From contig CAJUOS010000021.1 in the NCBI GenBank assembly GCA_910588075.1, forward strand, positions 1 to 34,863: a DNA stretch of 34,863 bases. The letters are read 5' to 3'. Source of the DNA: an uncultured Erysipelotrichaceae bacterium (GTDB lineage: Bacteria > Bacillota_I > Bacilli_A > Erysipelotrichales > Coprobacillaceae). Below are positions 1 to 8,235 of this stretch, piece after piece (positions within the stretch are counted from its first letter, which is position 1; the number at the start of each line of letters is the position of its first letter). The notes beneath the pieces were generated by a model. It worked only from the letters and a program-made list of their open reading frames with translations, did not search any database and had not been told where the DNA came from. Both the position numbers and the translations under genes were made by a program.

Positions 1-59
1 TAGCTATCTCTCGATAACTATCCCTTAATCCTCCACTCTTGACACGGAGCCCTTAGATG

Positions 60-401
60 TTAAATAAAGTCTCCATCCATACCCCAATGATCATATTCAT
101 GAATTGTTAAATATTGATTTTCTACTGGAATATTTGTAATATGAGCAATTTCCTTCATTAACCTTTGAACAAATTCCTTTTTATATTCTGTATCACATTG
201 ACGATAAAGTTCAACACCAATTCGCATACATTCGATTTCTTTTCCTCTAAAGTACATCACTTGATTATCTTCAATGTGAATCATTAAATAATCTTCTGTC
301 TTATTAGGAAAAATAGATATGAGTTCTCCTGTTATCTTTTTTAAAGCAACTTCTTGTTGAAGTGTTAATGTTTTTGTTGTTGTCAATTTTACATATGGCA
401 T
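60..401 (-). CDS. MIF/phenylpyruvate tautomerase family protein
   Basis: This small protein belongs to the tautomerase superfamily of the MIF type, whose members use an N-terminal proline as catalytic base on phenylpyruvate-like keto-enol substrates. At 113 residues it has almost exactly the family length. Pro2 directly follows the initiator Met, Lys34 sits where MIF has its active-site lysine, the stretch IHIEDNQVMYFRG (41-53) aligns with the MIF central strand, and the C-terminal end keeps a tryptophan (107) near the tail. Only one cysteine (C58) of the MIF CxxC motif is present, so the proposed oxidoreductase activity is unlikely. The start has a strong AAAGGAGG site 8 nt upstream. It lies 42 nt after the aminotransferase gene with no visible terminator, so cotranscription is likely. 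Both could act on aromatic keto acids, which is an inference. No signal peptide is seen. Confidence 0.85.
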   Translation of the reverse strand: MPYVKLTTTKTLTLQQEVALKKITGELISIFPNKTEDYLMIHIEDNQVMYFRGKEIECMRIGVELYRQCDTEYKKEFVQRLMKEIAHITNIPVENQYLTIHEYDHWGMDGDFI

Positions 402-443
402 CTTATATTCCTCCTTTGACTTTTTATTATATGTTCTGTTTTA

Positions 444-1634
444 TTATTTATTCATATGATATGTTAAATTTCCTAATATTTTTACACCTTGCTTAATCTT
501 TTCATCAGTTGGTGTTGAAAAATTCATTCTAAAACTATGACATTCTTTTGTATCATCATCTAAAAAAGCATTTCCTGGAACAACTGCAACATTTTGTTTT
601 AAGGCTTCTTTTACAAATAATTGCATATCTATATTTTTAGGTAATGTTACCCATATAAACATACCTCCAGTTGGTACTGTATATTGTACATCAGGATGAA
701 AATACTTTTTCATTTCATCTAACATTAAATAACACTTTTTCTTATAAATTTCTCTAATTGTATGAATATGTTCATCCATATCATAGTCCTTTAAATATCT
801 AGCCATAACACGTTGAGCCCATAAATTAGAATGTACATCACTTGCTTGTTTCGCAACTGTAAATTTAGAAACCACTTCTTGTGGTCCCATGCAACATGCA
901 ACACGCATTCCTGGAGCAATAATCTTTGATAAGCTTGCAGCATAAATAACCAATCCATCTTCATCTAATGATTTTATAGAAGGAATATCATCTCCTTCAA
1001 AACGCAAATCACCATATGGATTATCTTCAAGAATAAGAACTTCATATTTTTTAGCTAAGCCTAAAATCTTTTGTCTCATTTCTAACGACATAGTTAAACC
1101 TGTTGGATTTTGGAAATTAGGAATCAAGTACATAAATTTAGGTTTTGGATTTTCATTAAGTGCTTTTTCTAAATCTTCTAAATCTAATTGTCCATTTTTA
1201 TATTCTATGCCTCTTAGTTCAGCTCCTAATGATTTAAAAGCATTCAAAGCACCCAAAAAACTAGGATTTTCACAAATGACAGTATCTCCTTCATTACATA
1301 AACATTTTGCAGCAAATTCCATAATTTGTTGTGAACCAGATGTAATAATCATTTGATCACCAGTTTTAAATGCTATTTCTTTTCTATTAAAAAATTGAAT
1401 AGCTGCTTCAATTAAATCATTATCTCCTTCAGTAATTCCATATTGTAATACACGAATTGGTTCATTCTTTAAAATATCTTGTGATATACTTTGAATTTCT
1501 TTTACTGGAAAAGCCTCAGCTGCAGGATTTCCTCCTGCAAAACTTATTATTTCAGGATTAGCAGTTGCTTTTAGAATTTCTCTAATAGCAGATGCTTTGA
1601 CATTTGCCATTCGATTTGTAAATTCATATTTCAT
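444..1634 (-). CDS. PLP-dependent aminotransferase, fold type I (MocR-domain/2-aminoadipate type)
   Basis: This is a cytosolic class I/II aminotransferase that uses pyridoxal phosphate. The sequence shows the family landmarks in order: a SFAGGNPA substrate-side motif near the N-terminus, a TSGSQQ phosphate-cup segment, PNFQNPTG and EDNPYGDLRF in the middle (Asn and Asp/Tyr contacting PLP), the PLP lysine in AASLSKIIAPGMR, and a C-terminal arginine segment (HSFRMNFS) that binds the substrate carboxylate. The length (~396 residues) is normal for a stand-alone enzyme without a GntR domain. These enzymes usually act on 2-aminoadipate, aromatic or branched-chain amino acids, and the sequence does not decide which. 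I start it at the ATG at 1634 because the longer reading frame begins with a GTG that is itself part of the GAGGTG ribosome binding site. The MIF-like tautomerase gene follows on the same strand. Confidence 0.9.
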   Translation of the reverse strand: MKYEFTNRMANVKASAIREILKATANPEIISFAGGNPAAEAFPVKEIQSISQDILKNEPIRVLQYGITEGDNDLIEAAIQFFNRKEIAFKTGDQMIITSGSQQIMEFAAKCLCNEGDTVICENPSFLGALNAFKSLGAELRGIEYKNGQLDLEDLEKALNENPKPKFMYLIPNFQNPTGLTMSLEMRQKILGLAKKYEVLILEDNPYGDLRFEGDDIPSIKSLDEDGLVIYAASLSKIIAPGMRVACCMGPQEVVSKFTVAKQASDVHSNLWAQRVMARYLKDYDMDEHIHTIREIYKKKCYLMLDEMKKYFHPDVQYTVPTGGMFIWVTLPKNIDMQLFVKEALKQNVAVVPGNAFLDDDTKECHSFRMNFSTPTDEKIKQGVKILGNLTYHMNK

Positions 1635-1732
1635 AAATAACACCTCTATATAGTTAATTATAACCTATTTTTTTTATAATAACTAGATATTTCTTTTTTG
1701 AGTCGTTATAATAAAGATGTGAGGTGTTAAAT
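1635..1732. promoter_or_regulatory. Divergent promoter region between aminotransferase and P-II-like gene
   Basis: Two TATAAT hexamers face outward: 1657-1662 on the minus strand for the aminotransferase and 1707-1712 on the plus strand for the P-II-like gene. Neither has a convincing -35 box. Both genes have a GAGGTG ribosome binding site immediately before the start. Confidence 0.4.
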
Positions 1733-2071
1733 ATGCAAGTAATATTCGTTGTTTTAAATAAGATTGAATGTTTAGATGAATTATTAGCAAGACTAAAAAA
1801 AGCAGGTGTGGTTGGAGGAACGATTATTGAATCAACTGGTATGGTTAAATCATTAGATGATTCTGATGAAAGTTATCTTTTGGGATCTTTGAGATTATTT
1901 CTAGATAATCCTCGTCCTGATAGTAAAACTATTTTCTTTATTGTTAATGATGAGCAAGTCAATATTGTTAGAAAAACAGTTAATGATGTATTGGAAGGTA
2001 TTGATAATCCTAATACTGGTATTATCTTTGGTATTCCTATTAGTTTTGCTGATGGATTAATGAAAAAGTAA
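1733..2071 (+). CDS. P-II-like (GlnB-fold) small protein, no clear T-loop
   Basis: This 112-residue protein resembles the P-II signalling family. The N-terminal half reads like the first beta-alpha-beta unit of GlnB (a hydrophobic strand, a LDELLARLKKAG helix, then a strand ending TIIESTGM), and the length matches. The region where P-II proteins carry the uridylylated or adenylylated T-loop tyrosine and the BXBY motif is replaced by an acidic linker and an FFIVNDEQ strand, so classical nitrogen signalling is not supported. It may be a ligand-binding ferredoxin-like sensor, which is an inference. The ATG at 1733 is chosen over an upstream GTG because that GTG lies inside the GAGGTG ribosome binding site. 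It is transcribed alone, divergently from the aminotransferase, and ends at a bidirectional hairpin. Confidence 0.6.
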   Translation: MQVIFVVLNKIECLDELLARLKKAGVVGGTIIESTGMVKSLDDSDESYLLGSLRLFLDNPRPDSKTIFFIVNDEQVNIVRKTVNDVLEGIDNPNTGIIFGIPISFADGLMKK

Positions 2072-2107
2072 AAGATATAAATGTATTAATGCATCTATAT
2101 CTTTTTT
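2071..2107. terminator. Bidirectional terminator
   Basis: A 13-bp stem with one mismatch (2071-2083 with 2092-2104) and an 8-nt loop is followed by T-rich sequence on the plus strand, and on the minus strand by TACTTTTT. It separates the convergent P-II-like gene and the alarmone synthetase/partner pair. Confidence 0.75.
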
Positions 2108-2110
2108 CTT

Positions 2111-2485
2111 TTATGATATCATTTGATAAAATTCAAATATATCTTTATATCCATCATGATGATAAAGATTAAAATAAACTTTTAAAAATGTTTGACATCC
2201 TACCCATACCATCATTTCATTGACTTTTTTTACAAATGGTTTCAACAAATCTAAATAAATCATAATATCTATATCATTATCTAAAATATTTATATGAACA
2301 ATTTCTATATCTCCAACAAATAAACTATTATATTTTATTTTTAAACTCAGCTTATCTTTCTCAACAAAATATCCTGCAATCCCACACAAAGTTACAATTC
2401 TATATTCCTCATGATTATCTATCTGATGAGAAAAATGAATTTTTATTTTTAATTGATTTCCTAATGATTCTTTTGTTATTTTCAT
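2111..2485 (-). CDS. Hypothetical protein downstream of the RelA/SpoT-domain gene
   Basis: This is a 124-residue protein I do not recognise. It is rich in Ile, Asp and His with alternating hydrophobic strands (residues 10-80) and a more helical C-terminal third. There is no signal peptide or membrane segment, so it is probably cytosolic. Its start has a clean AAGGAG 5 nt before the ATG, and that site lies against the stop codon of the upstream alarmone synthetase (9 nt between the genes), so the two are almost certainly translated from one mRNA. The pair ends at the hairpin at 2071-2107. A protein coupled so tightly to a (p)ppGpp-synthetase-like enzyme could modulate or neutralise it, but nothing in its own sequence shows this. 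Confidence 0.7.
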   Translation of the reverse strand: MKITKESLGNQLKIKIHFSHQIDNHEEYRIVTLCGIAGYFVEKDKLSLKIKYNSLFVGDIEIVHINILDNDIDIMIYLDLLKPFVKKVNEMMVWVGCQTFLKVYFNLYHHDGYKDIFEFYQMIS

Positions 2486-2494
2486 ATAAACTCC

Positions 2495-3559
2495 TTAATG
2501 ATTATGAAGTACTTTCTTTTTCATAACTGTATCCTTAAGATGATATAAATGTTCTATACTTTCCTTAGAAAATATATCTTCTGGATCGCTATAACCTTCA
2601 CTTGCTAACATCACCAAAGACAACCAAATCAATACATTATAAATATTCACCTTTTTATTCTCATTATGATTTTCAATACGTTCACGTGATAACCATTCTA
2701 TTTCTTTAGTATGATTTTCTACAAAATCATCTAATTCATTAATATATGTATATCCCATATAATGAAATCTTTGAATAATTCTAGATTGAGAAATTAATTC
2801 AGAATCTCTTTCAAACTGAAATTGAAACTCTGTATGCAACTTTTCTAAAATACTATTAATACGTGGAGACGTATTTACATATTGAACTAATGAGTTATAA
2901 TTAATATCTGTTCTTAAAACTTTCTCAATATGAATAATCCCTTTATTGTATTCATCTACCTCTCTTGCTATTTGAACAAATTCTTCATCTAATAATTCTA
3001 AAGATGCTGAAAGTCTTGTTAAACGTCTACGTATGTCTTTAGGAATTTCATATTGTGATTTATACCCTAACCCATGTTCAATTTCAGCCCAAGAATGTTG
3101 TAAAGTTGTACGAATCTGTAATTCAAAAACAATATCCTTATAATCAGCATACTCAATAAACTGACATCGTTCATCATTAAATTTAATTAATAAATGTAAA
3201 GAATTATATCCAAAATCTATACGGTCATCATAATTCTTTTTTCTTTTGTCATTATATTCTACAATTTCAAAATTTTCTTTCACACACTCATAAATACGAT
3301 CAACATCATTTTCAAATAATGTAATAATACGACAAGCGACAACATCTGTAATTTCTTTTATATCTTGATATCTATTCTTATATGTAATTTTCTTTATTAA
3401 TGCATCTTCTTTTTTTATACGAATAGCCATATTAGAAATACGGAAATGATTTGTATTAATAATTCGTTTAAAAATATCATCTATATCATCTTTTAAAGAA
3501 CGATATAAATCTTGATTATCATGATATTGCTTGATAATTCTTTTTGCTGCATTATGCAT
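2495..3559 (-). CDS. RelA/SpoT-domain protein, small alarmone synthetase-like with C-terminal extension
   Basis: The first ~200 residues form a RelA/SpoT nucleotidyltransferase domain, which transfers pyrophosphate from ATP to GDP or GTP. Visible landmarks are the R47-x-K49 phosphate-binding segment, Asp72 in the DVVACRI motif (metal ligand), Tyr118 in GYNSLH (stacks on the guanine in Rel enzymes), and Glu146, Gln148 and Arg150 in FELQIRT followed by HSWAE. The N-terminal HD hydrolase and the TGS/ACT regulatory domains of long Rel enzymes are absent. The last ~150 residues are charged, helical and unrecognised, making the protein longer than RelP/RelQ (about 200-230). RelA/SpoT-like enzymes in related gut bacteria include toxic tRNA-modifying members, so the product is uncertain. 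The start ATG has GAGGTG 5 nt upstream. It forms a two-gene unit with the orphan gene downstream. Confidence 0.85.
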   Translation of the reverse strand: MHNAAKRIIKQYHDNQDLYRSLKDDIDDIFKRIINTNHFRISNMAIRIKKEDALIKKITYKNRYQDIKEITDVVACRIITLFENDVDRIYECVKENFEIVEYNDKRKKNYDDRIDFGYNSLHLLIKFNDERCQFIEYADYKDIVFELQIRTTLQHSWAEIEHGLGYKSQYEIPKDIRRRLTRLSASLELLDEEFVQIAREVDEYNKGIIHIEKVLRTDINYNSLVQYVNTSPRINSILEKLHTEFQFQFERDSELISQSRIIQRFHYMGYTYINELDDFVENHTKEIEWLSRERIENHNENKKVNIYNVLIWLSLVMLASEGYSDPEDIFSKESIEHLYHLKDTVMKKKVLHNH

Positions 3560-3628
3560 ATAACCACCTCATGTTATTATCTTATCATTTGATTATGAAA
3601 TATTCATGAACAAAGTTATTTCTTATAA

Positions 3629-3655
3629 AAAGAAAAAGTAGGAAAGTCCTACTTT
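3629..3655 (-). terminator. Terminator of the uvrB-cca-uvrA-hprK-lgt operon
   Basis: A perfect 9-bp stem (3635-3643 with 3647-3655) with a 3-nt loop is followed on the minus strand by a T-rich run. It starts directly after the lgt stop codon. Confidence 0.85.
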
Positions 3656-3656
3656 A

Positions 3657-4466
3657 TTACTCTACTTGAAATTCATCTTTATGTATACCTTTTTGATGCA
3701 CATATATTATTCCTATAAGTCCTACAATGATAAAAACTATTGATATAAGTTGAGCCATACGAATAGGTCCTAACATCAAACTATCTGTTCTTAATCCTTC
3801 AACAAAGAAACGTACCACCCCATAACATACAAAATAACTAAAGAACTGAACTCCTATATGTTTTTGAAACTTTCTTATAACAAAAATAATAAGAAGAAAT
3901 GAAAAAATATTTCCTAATGACTCATATAAAAAAGTAGGATGATGATATGCACCTTGAATATACATATTGTCAATAATAAAATTTGGTAAATGTAAAGATT
4001 GTAAAAAACTTAAAGAAACATCTCCACCAAATGCTTCATGATTAAAGAAATTCCCCCATCTTCCACATGCTTGAGCAATTAATACACCAGGCATAATAGC
4101 ATCACCTGCTACAAGAAAAGGAATATTTCTTTTTTTAAAAAAGTAATAGCTATAAATCAGTCCAGTAAAAATACCACCTTGTATAGCCAATCCTCCATGC
4201 CATACAGCAAAGATTTCTATTGGATTGTTTGCATAAAAATCATTAAAAGTAAAAATAACATACCAAATACGAGCACCAATAATTCCAATAAATAATAATG
4301 CAAAGAAATAGTCAGATAAAATCTCTTTATCATAACCTAATTGTTTAAAATGATATTGTCCAAGTAAATATGCAATAACTGCACCAGTTAAAATCACAAT
4401 TGCATACCATTGTATACTAATAGGACCAATGGATACAAATGTATGAAAATTTTCAAAAAATCTCAT
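3657..4466 (-). CDS. lgt: Prolipoprotein diacylglyceryl transferase Lgt
   Basis: Lgt is the membrane enzyme that moves a diacylglyceryl group from phosphatidylglycerol onto the lipobox cysteine of prolipoproteins, the first step of lipoprotein maturation. The protein is polytopic with about seven hydrophobic segments and has the family's normal length (269). The HGGLAIQGG segment and the signature GRWGNFFNHEAFGG around residues 136-149 are diagnostic, and the late EGLRTDSL motif holds the conserved Glu and Arg. Its start codon overlaps the hprK stop by one base (TAATG), so translation is coupled. Linkage to hprK is conserved in Bacillota. At least one clear substrate is encoded in this window, the lipoprotein at 29811. 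Confidence 0.97.
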   Translation of the reverse strand: MRFFENFHTFVSIGPISIQWYAIVILTGAVIAYLLGQYHFKQLGYDKEILSDYFFALLFIGIIGARIWYVIFTFNDFYANNPIEIFAVWHGGLAIQGGIFTGLIYSYYFFKKRNIPFLVAGDAIMPGVLIAQACGRWGNFFNHEAFGGDVSLSFLQSLHLPNFIIDNMYIQGAYHHPTFLYESLGNIFSFLLIIFVIRKFQKHIGVQFFSYFVCYGVVRFFVEGLRTDSLMLGPIRMAQLISIVFIIVGLIGIIYVHQKGIHKDEFQVE

Positions 4467-5401
4467 TATGCTGTTTTCTTCTTAATATTCTCTAATATTC
4501 TATTAACAAACTCTTTACTTGAATCAAAACCTGAATTTTTCAATTGCATATTCATAACAGCTGCTTCAATAATAGCAGACATACTTCTTCCTCCTGTTAC
4601 AGGCACAACCACTTTTGGAATTTGAACAGATAATATTTCTTCAGTAACATCATCTTCTTCAACTCCTATTCGTGTATATTCTCTAGATGGTAACCATCTA
4701 TCTAATTGAATAATCATTTCAACATTATCTCTTGGTAAAATAGAAGCAACACCAAACATTTTTGATACATCAATAACACCTATTCCTCTTATCTCTAATA
4801 AATTCTTTAAAACTTCTGGTGCTTTCCCTACAATTCCTTGCCCTATATGGTAAAGTTCAATAGCATCATCAGCAATTAACAAATGTCCTCTTTTAATCAA
4901 TTCAAGAGCAATTTCTGATTTACCAATACCACTATCTCCTCTAATCACAACACCTTTTCCATATATATTTAAAAAGACACCATGAATTAATGTTTCGGCT
5001 GCTAATGCCTCATCTAATGTTCCTGTCAAATCAATAGAAACACGTCCTGTTGCTTGCTTTGTTTCAAAAATCGGAAAATTTCTTTTGATAGCTATATTCT
5101 TTAAAATTTCAGGACAGCTATATCCTTTTGCAATGATAATACAAGGTGTTTCATCATTTGCTAGTTTTGCGAAACAAGCTAGTTGACTCTCTTTACTCAT
5201 CTCATCAACAAACGCAATTTCTTTTTCACCAAAAAGAATAATTCTTCTAAAATCGGTATGTTTAAAAAAACCTGCTAATTCAAATCCTGGTCTATTCAAT
5301 TCTGGAACAAAAACTTCTCTTTCCATTGAATCTTCATTTCCTGAAACGCGTATAAAGGTAGGTTCTTTTAAAAGATCTTTTAACTTTACTGATTTACCCA
5401 T
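4466..5401 (-). CDS. hprK: HPr kinase/phosphorylase
   Basis: HprK phosphorylates Ser46 of the PTS carrier HPr using ATP, and reverses this with inorganic phosphate, linking glycolytic state to CcpA-dependent catabolite control. The 311-residue length is typical. The N-terminal half is the regulatory MurF-like domain. The kinase domain follows, with His140, the P-loop GDSGIGKS at 155-162, the DDAIEL motif (metal binding) and the HprK signature LEIRGIGVIDV. The start has AGGAGG close upstream. The gene lies 8 nt after uvrA and overlaps lgt by one base. Its presence shows that this organism uses PTS-type carbon control, which fits the 6-phospho-beta-glucosidase at 25234, although no PTS permease is encoded here. 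Confidence 0.97.
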   Translation of the reverse strand: MGKSVKLKDLLKEPTFIRVSGNEDSMEREVFVPELNRPGFELAGFFKHTDFRRIILFGEKEIAFVDEMSKESQLACFAKLANDETPCIIIAKGYSCPEILKNIAIKRNFPIFETKQATGRVSIDLTGTLDEALAAETLIHGVFLNIYGKGVVIRGDSGIGKSEIALELIKRGHLLIADDAIELYHIGQGIVGKAPEVLKNLLEIRGIGVIDVSKMFGVASILPRDNVEMIIQLDRWLPSREYTRIGVEEDDVTEEILSVQIPKVVVPVTGGRSMSAIIEAAVMNMQLKNSGFDSSKEFVNRILENIKKKTA

Positions 5402-5409
5402 ATGTCCTC

Positions 5410-8235
5410 CTACTCTAACATTTTCTTAAGAAAACGTCCTGTATGGCTTTCTTTATGTTTAGCAACTTTCTCAGGTGTCCCTGATACAACAATTGTACCA
5501 CCATTGTCGCCACCTTCCAATCCTAAATCAATAATATGATCAGCCACTTTTATCACATCTAAATTATGTTCAATAACAATTACTGTATCCCCTTGATCAA
5601 CAATACGATTAAGAACTTCTATAAGTCTTGCGACATCTTGACTATGTAATCCTGTTGTTGGTTCATCTAAGATATAAACTGTTTTTCCTGTTGCTTTCTT
5701 TTGCAGTTCACTTGCCAATTTAACACGTTGAGCTTCTCCTCCTGATAATGTTGTTGCACTTTGACCTAGTTTCACATAGCCTAAACCAACATCGTGGATA
5801 GTTTGTAAACGTGAACGAATACGTGGTAAATTATCAAAGAAATCAACTGAATCTTCTATTGTCATTTCTAAAACATCATAAATAGTTTTATCTTTATATG
5901 TAACTTGTAATGTTTCTTCATTATATCGTTTTCCACCACATTCTTCACACGGAACATAAACATCAGGTAAAAAATGCATACTAATACGTTTTACTCCATC
6001 ACCTTGACAGGCTTCACAACGTCCTCCTTTAACATTAAATGAGAAACGTCCTTTGTCATATCCACGCATTTTGGCTTCTGGAGTTTTCGCAAATAAATCA
6101 CGAATTTCATCAAAAACACCTGTATATGTAACAGGATTAGATCGTGGTGTTCTTCCAATTGGATCTTGTGAAACCTCAATCACTTTATCAACATTCTCTA
6201 AACCTAAAATATCTTTATGTTTTCCTGGTTTTTCTTTAGAATGATATAATTTTGCTCGTACTGCTTTACATAAGATTTCATTGACTAATGTTGATTTCCC
6301 ACTTCCAGATACTCCTGTTACACAAACAAACTTACCTAGTGGAAATTTAACATTAATATTCTTTAAGTTATTTTCTTTAGCTCCTTTAATTTCTATGAAA
6401 AGTCCATTCCCTTTACGTCTTTTCTTGGGTACTGGTATTTTTAATTGACCTGATAAATATTGACCAGTAATAGAATTTGGATTTTTCATAACTTCTTCAG
6501 GTGTTCCAGCTGCAACAATTGTTCCTCCATGAACACCTGCTCCTGGTCCTATATCAATAATATAATCTGAAGATCTCATTGTATCCTCATCATGTTCTAC
6601 AACGACAACACTATTTCCTAAATCACGCATATTACATAATGTACGAATAAGTTTCTCATTATCTCTTTGATGTAACCCTATTGATGGTTCATCTAAAACA
6701 TATAAAACACCTGTTAAACGTGAACCAATTTGTGTTGCTAAACGAATACGTTGAGCTTCTCCTCCAGATAATCCACCTGCTCTTCTTGATAAAGTTAAAT
6801 AACCTAATCCTACATCATTTAAGAAAGTTAAACGATCTTTAATTTCTTTTAAAATTAATTTAGCAATTTTGGTTTCTGTTTCATTTAACTTTAATTCCTC
6901 AACAAATAATAATGCTTTTTCAATTGACATATCAGTAAACTCACTAATATTCAAATCTCCAACACGTACACTTAAAACTTGATCATTCAATCGTCTACCT
7001 TGACATGTTGGACAAGTATGTTCTGCCATGAATGAGGCATACCAATCTTTAGACCAAGCTGAAGTTGTTTCTTCATATCGTCTTTCTATTAATGTTTTTA
7101 TACCCTCTATCACTTTTGTTGTTTTTGAAACATTTCCAGAACTTGATTGAATTGTATATGTAATTGGTCTATCAGATCCTCTTAAAATAATATGAAGTTC
7201 TTTTTTGCTAAAATCTTTAAGTGGTTTATCCAAGTCAATATGATATTCTCTACATAATACTAAAAATCTTTGCCATTCTATACGATCAGTTCCAACTGAT
7301 GTTTTAAAATAACGTATACCACCTTGATTAATACTTAAATTCCAATCAGGGATTAATAAATCATCATCAACTTCATTCTTGACTCCAATTCCTTTACAAT
7401 CAGGACAAGCTCCTAATGGATTATTAAAAGAAAATAATCTTGGTTCTAATTTAGGAACACTAAAACCACAATGAGGACAAGCCAAATGTTGTGAAAATAA
7501 TTTTTCTGTCTTTGTATTTAAGTTTTCTACAATTGCTTCTCCATCAGTTAGTTTTAATGCTGTTTCTAAAGAATCAGCCAAACGTGAACGATACCCTTCT
7601 TTTTTAACAATTCTATCCACAACAACATCAATATTATGTTTCTTATTTTTATCTAAAACAATCTCTTCTTCTAATAATCTTACTTCTCCATCAACTTTAA
7701 CTCTTACAAAACCATCTTTCATTAATTGTTCAAAAAGATCTTTATGTGTACCTTTTTGATTTTTACACATTCTTGCAAGAACTTGTAATTTTGTTTTATC
7801 TTCATATTGGTCTATTGTATCAACCATTTGTTTAATTGTTTGTGATTCAATAATAACATGATGTTCAGGACAATAAGCATGTCCTACACGAGCATAAAGT
7901 AATCTTAAATAATCAAAAATTTCAGTAACAGTTCCTACTGTAGAACGAGGATTATTAGATGTTGTCTTTTGATCAATTGCTATAGATGGTGATAATCCCT
8001 CAATACTATCTACATCAGGTTTTTCAACACCACCTAAAAATTGTCTTGCATAAGCACTCAAAGATTCAACATAACGTCTTTGACCTTCAGCATAAATCGT
8101 ATCAAATGCTAAAGATGTTTTCCCACTTCCTGAAAGTCCAGTCATAATAACAAGCTGATCTCTTGGAATTTCAATATCAATATTTTTTAAATTATTGACT
8201 CTTGCCCCTTTGATAACAATCTTATCTCTTTTCAT
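5410..8235 (-). CDS. uvrA: Excinuclease ABC subunit A
   Basis: UvrA is the ATP-driven damage-recognition subunit of nucleotide excision repair. As a dimer it loads UvrB on lesions. The 941-residue protein has both ABC halves: an N-terminal P-loop GLSGSGKTSLAF and a C-terminal GVSGSGKSTLVN, two signature motifs (GGLSGGEAQR and TTLSGGEAQR), and Walker B segments ending LDEPSIGLH and LDEPTTGLH. Zinc-binding CxxC pairs are present in the insertion (CPHCG with CPDCKG, and CPTCQG) and in the C-terminal half (CEACQG with CEECGG). The start overlaps the preceding cca/HD gene by 14 nt and the hprK gene follows after 8 nt. An operon with uvrB is usual in Bacillota, but here a tRNA nucleotidyltransferase gene lies between them. 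Confidence 0.98.
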   Translation of the reverse strand: MKRDKIVIKGARVNNLKNIDIEIPRDQLVIMTGLSGSGKTSLAFDTIYAEGQRRYVESLSAYARQFLGGVEKPDVDSIEGLSPSIAIDQKTTSNNPRSTVGTVTEIFDYLRLLYARVGHAYCPEHHVIIESQTIKQMVDTIDQYEDKTKLQVLARMCKNQKGTHKDLFEQLMKDGFVRVKVDGEVRLLEEEIVLDKNKKHNIDVVVDRIVKKEGYRSRLADSLETALKLTDGEAIVENLNTKTEKLFSQHLACPHCGFSVPKLEPRLFSFNNPLGACPDCKGIGVKNEVDDDLLIPDWNLSINQGGIRYFKTSVGTDRIEWQRFLVLCREYHIDLDKPLKDFSKKELHIILRGSDRPITYTIQSSSGNVSKTTKVIEGIKTLIERRYEETTSAWSKDWYASFMAEHTCPTCQGRRLNDQVLSVRVGDLNISEFTDMSIEKALLFVEELKLNETETKIAKLILKEIKDRLTFLNDVGLGYLTLSRRAGGLSGGEAQRIRLATQIGSRLTGVLYVLDEPSIGLHQRDNEKLIRTLCNMRDLGNSVVVVEHDEDTMRSSDYIIDIGPGAGVHGGTIVAAGTPEEVMKNPNSITGQYLSGQLKIPVPKKRRKGNGLFIEIKGAKENNLKNINVKFPLGKFVCVTGVSGSGKSTLVNEILCKAVRAKLYHSKEKPGKHKDILGLENVDKVIEVSQDPIGRTPRSNPVTYTGVFDEIRDLFAKTPEAKMRGYDKGRFSFNVKGGRCEACQGDGVKRISMHFLPDVYVPCEECGGKRYNEETLQVTYKDKTIYDVLEMTIEDSVDFFDNLPRIRSRLQTIHDVGLGYVKLGQSATTLSGGEAQRVKLASELQKKATGKTVYILDEPTTGLHSQDVARLIEVLNRIVDQGDTVIVIEHNLDVIKVADHIIDLGLEGGDNGGTIVVSGTPEKVAKHKESHTGRFLKKMLE

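Noticed and set aside
1..59. Short stretch at the window edge that is less AT-rich than its surroundings and has an open minus-strand frame
   Set aside because: Only 17 codons are visible before the edge. It might be part of a mobile element or another gene, but nothing supports a call.
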